From assembly GCF_044458865.1 (NCBI RefSeq), contig NZ_JBITIH010000002.1:124001-188000 (forward strand): a DNA stretch of 64,000 bases. Reading direction: 5' to 3'. The notes below the pieces were generated by a model. That model did no database searches. It saw only the letters and a program-made list of their open reading frames with translations, and had not been told where the DNA came from. Source of the DNA: Micromonospora_G sp044458865 (lineage in GTDB: Bacteria > Actinomycetota > Actinomycetes > Mycobacteriales > Micromonosporaceae). A program made the position numbers and the translations under genes. This document shows positions 59,149 to 64,000 of this stretch, one piece after another (the first letter of the stretch is position 1; each line of letters starts with the position of its first letter).

Positions 59149-62036
59149 CCTTGACAAGAACGATGCGACGCCCCGTGCGGCTCGGACTGTGCGCGGCACT
59201 CGCCGTCGCGACCCTGTTCGTCCCGGCATCCGCGACGGCACAACCGGGACCGGCTGTCCAGGCTCCCCCTACGACCAGGTACGACCAGGCAGCTCTTGTC
59301 GACCCGGACGTGGCACTGGGCGCGAACTGGCGGCAGTCGAGCGATGTCCTGGTCACCGGCCTGGGCGACACGGAGGGCTTCCACCTCTACGTCGCCAAGG
59401 AGAAGGACGCGTTCGCGTGGACCACCCTGGTCACCCTGAACGCGGGCCTGACCGGTGTCGGCGCGTGGACCGGCAACGTCTGCGTCACCGGCTCAGGACG
59501 GTACGCGGCCGTCGTGTTCGCGCCCGCCACCTTCGCCAACAAGCCCAAGCTGGTGAAGGGCGGCGCCTTCGCGGCCGTCGTCGACCTACAAAGCAGCAAG
59601 GTGAGCCCGATCGCCGAGCCGGTGCAACTCGCCTACTTCAACCCGTCCTGCGGTCCGACCGACCGTGTGTTGCTGACCCGGTCGACCGCCGTCGAGCAAC
59701 CGAAGACCGATCTGATCACCGTGGATCCGGCGGCCGGGAAGGCGATCGGCACCAGGCGGATCGACGCCCATCTCACCAACCCGGTGCCCGCACCGGACGG
59801 GGACTACGGCGTCGTGAGCGGCGCGCTCAGCCGCGTCGACCCGTCGGGCAAGCTCACCACGATCGCCAAGCCCGGCGGGCAGCCGTTCGCCGTACAGGCA
59901 ACCGGAACGGGCGCGATCGACCTGCTGACCGTGCAGCGCCCGGCAGAGGGCGCGGCCGAGCGGGCGGTGGCCTACCGCTACGTCAACGGCAAGCAGACCC
60001 GGCTCGGTGACGCCCCCCGGACCAAACTCGAGCTGTTCCGGCTCTCCGGCGGCCGTAACATCCTCGCCGGAGACATCAGCGGCATCAACGCCACCGGCCA
60101 GAATGATCTGACCCTGGCGGGTGCGTCGAAGAAGGTACGCGCTGTCTCCCAGCAGGGCCATCTGCTCGCGCTGGAGATGCTGACCGACCGGGCCGCGCAG
60201 GCGCCGGCACTGCTGGCGGGAGCGAAAACTCCGTCACCGACAACCGGGACGTTCCGCGCCACCGTACAGGCGACGGGCACCGGCCGGATAAGTACCGGAA
60301 CGGTCGGCACGGAGCGCAAGCCGGCGGCGGACGTCCCGCCCAGCACTGGTGGGGGCCGAACCACCTCCGGGATGACGACGATGGGGGACAACAACACCAA
60401 ACCCAAGTGCATCGTTCCCCGCAATGACGTCAAGCGCCAGTCCAGGCAACCAAGTGCCAACCAGGTCGAGTGGGCGGTTGACCTGGCCGTCCACGGCGAA
60501 CTCAAGATTCAGCGTCCGGCCGGCTACCTGTACCCCGGGTCGGCGGCATACGTCCCACAGACGCTGTTCAAGCCGGTGAGCGGTCCGCAGGTGCCAGCCC
60601 AGATCATGCTCGCGGTACTGGCCCAGGAAACCAACATGTACCAGGCCTCCTGGCACGCCGTTCCCGGCGACACGGGCAACCCGCTGGTCTCCGACTACTA
60701 CGGACATCGCGCCTGGGGTGGAGACGTGGAGGTCATCGACTTCGACGAGGCCGATTGCGGTTACGGGATCTCGCAGGTGACCGATGGAATGGTGTTCGGC
60801 TCGTCGCGGTGGACGGCACAGCAGCAGAATGCCATCGCGCTCGACTATGCGGCGAACATCGCGGCCGGTCTGCAGATCCTCGTCGCGAAGTACAACGAGG
60901 TACGCGCGACGAACAGCTGGGTGAACAACGACGATCCGCGTTACCTGGAGAACTGGTACCTAGCGGTCTGGGGTTACAACAGTGGAATCCACGCTATTGG
61001 GCCCGGCGGCTACGGTGTGGGCTTCTTCAACAACCCCGCCAACCCGGACTACCCGGCCAACCGTGAGCCCTTCCTGCGGGGCTCGCTCGATGATGCCAGC
61101 CACCCGTCCGACTGGACCTATCCCGAAAAGATCATGGGCTGGGCCGAGACTCCACAGTGGCAGTGGATCGACCCCTTCACCAAGTACGCCAGCCCCGACT
61201 TCGGTCCCGACTCGGGCGGCCTGCTGGCTCTCCCGTCCCGCTACCAGTTCTGCGGCCCCGTGAACAACTGTGACGAGGACCAGCCGGACCCTTGCCCGTC
61301 GTGGAACGAGTTGTGCTACTGGCACGGCACCACGAGTTGGTTGGAGGCGAACAGCGAGCTGGAGTTCGCCAAGGAGCAGCTGAGCTACCTTCCCGGGTTC
61401 CCGGAACCGTCGGTGATCCGCGTCTATCCCACGAACTGCGCACCGCTGTCAGCAGCGGGCGCAATCATCGTGGACGACCTGGCCAGCACCGCCGACAACC
61501 GGCTCGGGTGTGCGAACCAACCGTGGGGCGGCAAGTTCACCATGCGTACCGGCAGTCCTACCGGCATCCATTGGAGCGAGTACGCCAAGATCGACCTGCA
61601 CCAGGCGGGCGCCGGCTACCTGGGCCACATGTGGTTCAGCCACGCATACGACCCCGACTTCCGCACCGGAAACACGGCGGCGATGCTCCACAGGATCGTC
61701 GGGACCTGGACGCCCAACCTCCCGACAGTGGGCGGTTACGACATCCTGGTGCACCTACCGTCACACGGCGCCAACGTCCCCGCTGCCGAGTACATCATCA
61801 AATCCGACACCATCGGCACACTCGAATCCAGCTGCGTGATCGATCAGGATGCGTCGACGCTCGGTGAAGATCGATGGGTGAACCTGGGCAGGTATCTCCT
61901 GAAGCCGGGCGCCCACGTGCAACTGAGCAACATGATCGACGATGGCACCTTCGGCGAGGTTGACATCGCCTGGGACGCGGTCGCGTTCGTACCCCAGCAG
62001 GGCACCGCCCGCGCGTGCGGCACCCGCTACAACTAA
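59139..62036 (+). CDS. Large secreted SLT-like transglycosylase with golvesin-like domain
   Basis: 965 residues from GTG 59139 (GGAGG ten bases upstream; ATG 59163 is the alternative). Signal peptide ending ASATA. Residues about 45-420 are repetitive beta-rich, perhaps a beta-propeller. Residues about 455-740 look like a lysozyme-fold transglycosylase: QIMLAVLAQETNMYQAS with candidate catalytic Glu497, DCGYGISQVTDGM and LAVWGYNSGI. About 866-960 form a golvesin C-terminal-like beta domain (YDILVHLPSHG, IDQDASTLGEDRWVNLGRY). It may remodel cell-wall or bind a surface glycan. Translationally coupled to the preceding gene. Confidence 0.78.
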   Translation: MALTLTRTMRRPVRLGLCAALAVATLFVPASATAQPGPAVQAPPTTRYDQAALVDPDVALGANWRQSSDVLVTGLGDTEGFHLYVAKEKDAFAWTTLVTLNAGLTGVGAWTGNVCVTGSGRYAAVVFAPATFANKPKLVKGGAFAAVVDLQSSKVSPIAEPVQLAYFNPSCGPTDRVLLTRSTAVEQPKTDLITVDPAAGKAIGTRRIDAHLTNPVPAPDGDYGVVSGALSRVDPSGKLTTIAKPGGQPFAVQATGTGAIDLLTVQRPAEGAAERAVAYRYVNGKQTRLGDAPRTKLELFRLSGGRNILAGDISGINATGQNDLTLAGASKKVRAVSQQGHLLALEMLTDRAAQAPALLAGAKTPSPTTGTFRATVQATGTGRISTGTVGTERKPAADVPPSTGGGRTTSGMTTMGDNNTKPKCIVPRNDVKRQSRQPSANQVEWAVDLAVHGELKIQRPAGYLYPGSAAYVPQTLFKPVSGPQVPAQIMLAVLAQETNMYQASWHAVPGDTGNPLVSDYYGHRAWGGDVEVIDFDEADCGYGISQVTDGMVFGSSRWTAQQQNAIALDYAANIAAGLQILVAKYNEVRATNSWVNNDDPRYLENWYLAVWGYNSGIHAIGPGGYGVGFFNNPANPDYPANREPFLRGSLDDASHPSDWTYPEKIMGWAETPQWQWIDPFTKYASPDFGPDSGGLLALPSRYQFCGPVNNCDEDQPDPCPSWNELCYWHGTTSWLEANSELEFAKEQLSYLPGFPEPSVIRVYPTNCAPLSAAGAIIVDDLASTADNRLGCANQPWGGKFTMRTGSPTGIHWSEYAKIDLHQAGAGYLGHMWFSHAYDPDFRTGNTAAMLHRIVGTWTPNLPTVGGYDILVHLPSHGANVPAAEYIIKSDTIGTLESSCVIDQDASTLGEDRWVNLGRYLLKPGAHVQLSNMIDDGTFGEVDIAWDAVAFVPQQGTARACGTRYN

Positions 62037-62043
62037 ACCAAAA

Positions 62044-62079
62044 GGGCCGGCGGCCGGGTTCACACCCGGCCGCCGGCCC
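62044..62079. terminator. Bidirectional terminator between SLT gene and ponA
   Basis: GGGCCGGCGGCCGGGT (62044-62059) is perfectly complementary to 62064-62079 across TCAC; it begins eight bases after the stop of the SLT-like gene and ends eleven bases before the end of ponA. Confidence 0.8.
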
Positions 62080-62089
62080 GTTCAGTCGA

Positions 62090-64000
62090 TCAGCGTCGCG
62101 TGCCGTCGGTGGGGACTATCCCACCACCGTTGCCACCACCTGGCGGCCCGGGTATATCCGGTAGGCCAGGTGTGGGTTGACCGGGCCCACCGGGTTGACC
62201 GGGGCCACCCGGTTGGCCGGGGCCACCCGGTTGACCAGGCCCACCCGGTTGACCAGGCGGCGGCACCGGGGGCTGCCAGGTGCTACCCGGCGGGCAGAAC
62301 ATCTGGACCGGGAGGGTGCAGATCGACGGCGCGACCGGCTTGACCCCGTTGCCGGCGTCCGGGTCACCGAAGTCCTTCGGCGGGTCGGGGAACTTCTCCG
62401 TCTCCTGGCCCTTCATGACGGTGTTCATGAAGACCTTCCAGATCTCACCCGGAAGACTGGAACCTTGGATCGACGCGCCGTTCTTGTCCTTGATCGCTTT
62501 CAGGTCACCGACGTTGCCGACCCAGACCGCCGTGGCCACCTGTGGCGTGGCTCCGACCATCCACGCGTGCGCGTTCTCCCTGCTGGTCGGGCTCAGTTCC
62601 CAGGTGCCGGTCTTGCCGGTGGCGGGGCGGCCACCGGCGAGCGTGTCCTTGCCGACCGCGGGGACCTTCTCAAGCACCGCGTTGACGGCGTCCGCCACCA
62701 CCTTCCGGATCCGCTGCACGGGCTTGATCTGCTCGCCGCCGATTTCCTCCCAGGCGCCGGTCTCCTTGTTCTTCTGCTCGATCTTCTTGATGAAGTGCGT
62801 CTCGGCGTACATGCCCCGCGCGGCCAGGGTGGCCACACCGGTGGCATGGTCGAGCACGGTGACGCCGTACTGACCGAAGCCGACGTAGGTGTCGAACGGG
62901 GAGTCCTTGCCGGAGCCCTTGACCATGTCGTACGGCTTGCCGTCGTCGGTCCACATGGTGGTGATACCGGCCGCCTTGGCCATGTCGACCACCTTGTCGA
63001 TCCCGATCTTCTCGGTGACGTGGTAGAAGGGCACGTTGTACGACTGGACAGTCGATTCATCCAGCGTGCAGTACTTCGCGCAGGCGGGCTTCCGGTTCGC
63101 GTTGTTCACCGTCGGGCCGCCGCCAGGGACCTTGAACTCGGTCGAGTCCCAGTGCGAGTCGACCGCTATGCCGGCCTCGAGTGCCGCCGCCAACGTGTAG
63201 ATCTTGAAGGTCGAGCCTGGTGGGTGACCACCGGTCAGGCCGCCTTCCATGTTCTTGCCGGCATAGTCGTGGCCGACGCCGTTGTCCCCACCGAAGTAGG
63301 CCAGCACCCGCCCGGTTCCCGGCTCGATCGCCGCCGCCGCCGCCATCAGGTTCGCCGGCTGACCCTCGAGCTCGGAGCCCCTCGCCTTACGCCAGGCGGC
63401 GGCCTCCAGCGCCTTCTGCATCTTCCAGTCGATGGTGGTGGTGATCTTGTAACCGCCGTCGCGGATCTGCTTGATGCACGTCTCCGCGTCCTTGCAGATC
63501 TTCTTCTGCACCATCTCGTCGCGCACGTAGTTGACCACGTTGCCGGACGGCGTGTTGATGCCACACTCAAGGCTGCAGGCGGTGTCGGCCGGCTTCGGCT
63601 CGACCTTCGGATACTCGGTGGGCCGCTGATCCGGGGTGAGCCACTTCTTCTCGATCATTCCGTCGAGCACGTACGTCCACCGCCCCTGGGCGGCCTCCAG
63701 GTTCTCCGCCGGGTCGTAACCCTTGTGGCCGGTCTCCTGGTCTGGCTGCGGCTGCTTGATGACCGCCGCCAGCACCGCCGCCTCGCCGACGTTGAGCTTG
63801 TCCACCGGCTTCTTGAAGTACGCCTGCGCCGCCGCGTCGATGCCGTACGCACCCCGGCCGAAGTAGATGGTGTTCAGGTAGAACTCCATGATCTTCGGCT
63901 TCGGGTACTTCTCGTTCAGCTTCGAGGCGAGCACTGCCTCCTTGACCTTCCGGCCGTAGCCACCGGTCAGGTCCATCGCGTTCTTCGCGTACTGCTGGGT
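62090..64000 (-). CDS. ponA: Bifunctional class A penicillin-binding protein, C-terminal part
   Basis: The gene enters from the right edge; 636 residues are visible. The end of the transglycosylase (GT51) domain shows NEKYPKPKIMEFYLNTIYFGRGAYGIDAAAQAYF. The transpeptidase domain has GSTFKIYTL (catalytic Ser-x-x-Lys), SYN and KTGTWE, so all three active-site motifs are intact; disulfide-like Cys pairs (ACSLECG, ACAKYC) mark the loop. The tail is Pro/Gly-rich with five GQPGGP-like repeats. ponA1-like, cell-wall polymerisation; Rv0050 orthologue by position. Confidence 0.96.
   Translation of the reverse strand, partial: TQQYAKNAMDLTGGYGRKVKEAVLASKLNEKYPKPKIMEFYLNTIYFGRGAYGIDAAAQAYFKKPVDKLNVGEAAVLAAVIKQPQPDQETGHKGYDPAENLEAAQGRWTYVLDGMIEKKWLTPDQRPTEYPKVEPKPADTACSLECGINTPSGNVVNYVRDEMVQKKICKDAETCIKQIRDGGYKITTTIDWKMQKALEAAAWRKARGSELEGQPANLMAAAAAIEPGTGRVLAYFGGDNGVGHDYAGKNMEGGLTGGHPPGSTFKIYTLAAALEAGIAVDSHWDSTEFKVPGGGPTVNNANRKPACAKYCTLDESTVQSYNVPFYHVTEKIGIDKVVDMAKAAGITTMWTDDGKPYDMVKGSGKDSPFDTYVGFGQYGVTVLDHATGVATLAARGMYAETHFIKKIEQKNKETGAWEEIGGEQIKPVQRIRKVVADAVNAVLEKVPAVGKDTLAGGRPATGKTGTWELSPTSRENAHAWMVGATPQVATAVWVGNVGDLKAIKDKNGASIQGSSLPGEIWKVFMNTVMKGQETEKFPDPPKDFGDPDAGNGVKPVAPSICTLPVQMFCPPGSTWQPPVPPPGQPGGPGQPGGPGQPGGPGQPGGPGQPTPGLPDIPGPPGGGNGGGIVPTDGTRR

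Noticed and set aside
57281..62036. SARP gene as the sign of an antibiotic biosynthesis cluster
   Set aside because: No synthase, synthetase or tailoring enzyme gene is linked; the neighbours encode secreted proteins.

Overview
The window is very GC-rich actinobacterial chromosome: GTG and TTG starts are common, most genes are short-spaced and there is a DUF2690/SARP/BPA/DUF4192 gene repertoire. The block ponA - Rv0051-like glycosyltransferase - rpsF - ssb - rpsR - rplI - dnaB (all on the minus strand, 44.4-64.0 kb) has the same gene order as the mycobacterial Rv0050-Rv0058 region, which lies near oriC. Proteasome activator BPA, a complete molybdenum cofactor set and the overall style fit Micromonosporaceae (Micromonospora-like). 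The family call is inference from remembered homologues; no search was run. No rRNA, tRNA, CRISPR array, transposase or phage gene was recognised.

Layout. 0-12 kb: end of a DUF5926 gene, arginine deiminase, small housekeeping genes (NERD-like, PAS-like, ACT, lipoprotein), pheA, AIM24 protein, minimal metallopeptidase, OsmC, serS and two tandem HAD hydrolases. 12-20 kb: a DUF2690 secreted protein, bpa, hydrolase, an orphan branched-chain amino acid type binding lipoprotein, a dimethylargininase-like enzyme divergent from an Lrp regulator, a beta-propeller exoprotein and a YbjN protein. 20-38 kb: molybdenum cofactor genes in three groups (mobA+DUF6457; moaA-moaD; moaC-mogA-moeA-moaE), separated by a PHP-UvrD helicase fusion, prepilin peptidase, LppU-like protein, an ATPase, GNAT, DoxX and a GT87 mannosyltransferase. 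38-43 kb: a GGDEF-EAL protein, a membrane protein and two FluC fluoride channels, joined by three successive 4-bp overlaps. 43-51 kb: phosphoribosyltransferase, zinc-ribbon protein, intein-containing dnaB, a repeat-rich membrane protein, rplI, rpsR, ssb and rpsF. 51-64 kb: nfo coupled to a GT-C-like membrane protein, the Rv0051-like GT87 protein, then a SARP regulator with two large secreted proteins set between the GT87 gene and ponA.

Most notable items: (1) dnaB carries a 353-residue intein in its P-loop with the hallmarks of a class 3 intein (Ala1; Trp, Cys, Thr in blocks B, F, G) and a decayed LAGLIDADG domain; (2) a single polypeptide joins a PHP phosphoesterase, an HhH-like stretch and a UvrD helicase; (3) a c-di-GMP enzyme is translationally chained to a fluoride channel pair; (4) a 19-bp-arm palindrome and a smaller inverted repeat put six copies of the rare tetranucleotide CTAG into 94 bases; (5) a YbjN protein ends in TGMYL, close to the TGQYL proteasome-docking tail of BPA; (6) a SARP plus secreted transglycosylase-like/golvesin module interrupts the otherwise conserved ponA neighbourhood; (7) DnaA-box-like sites lie upstream of dnaB and in the DUF4192/kinase intergenic region.
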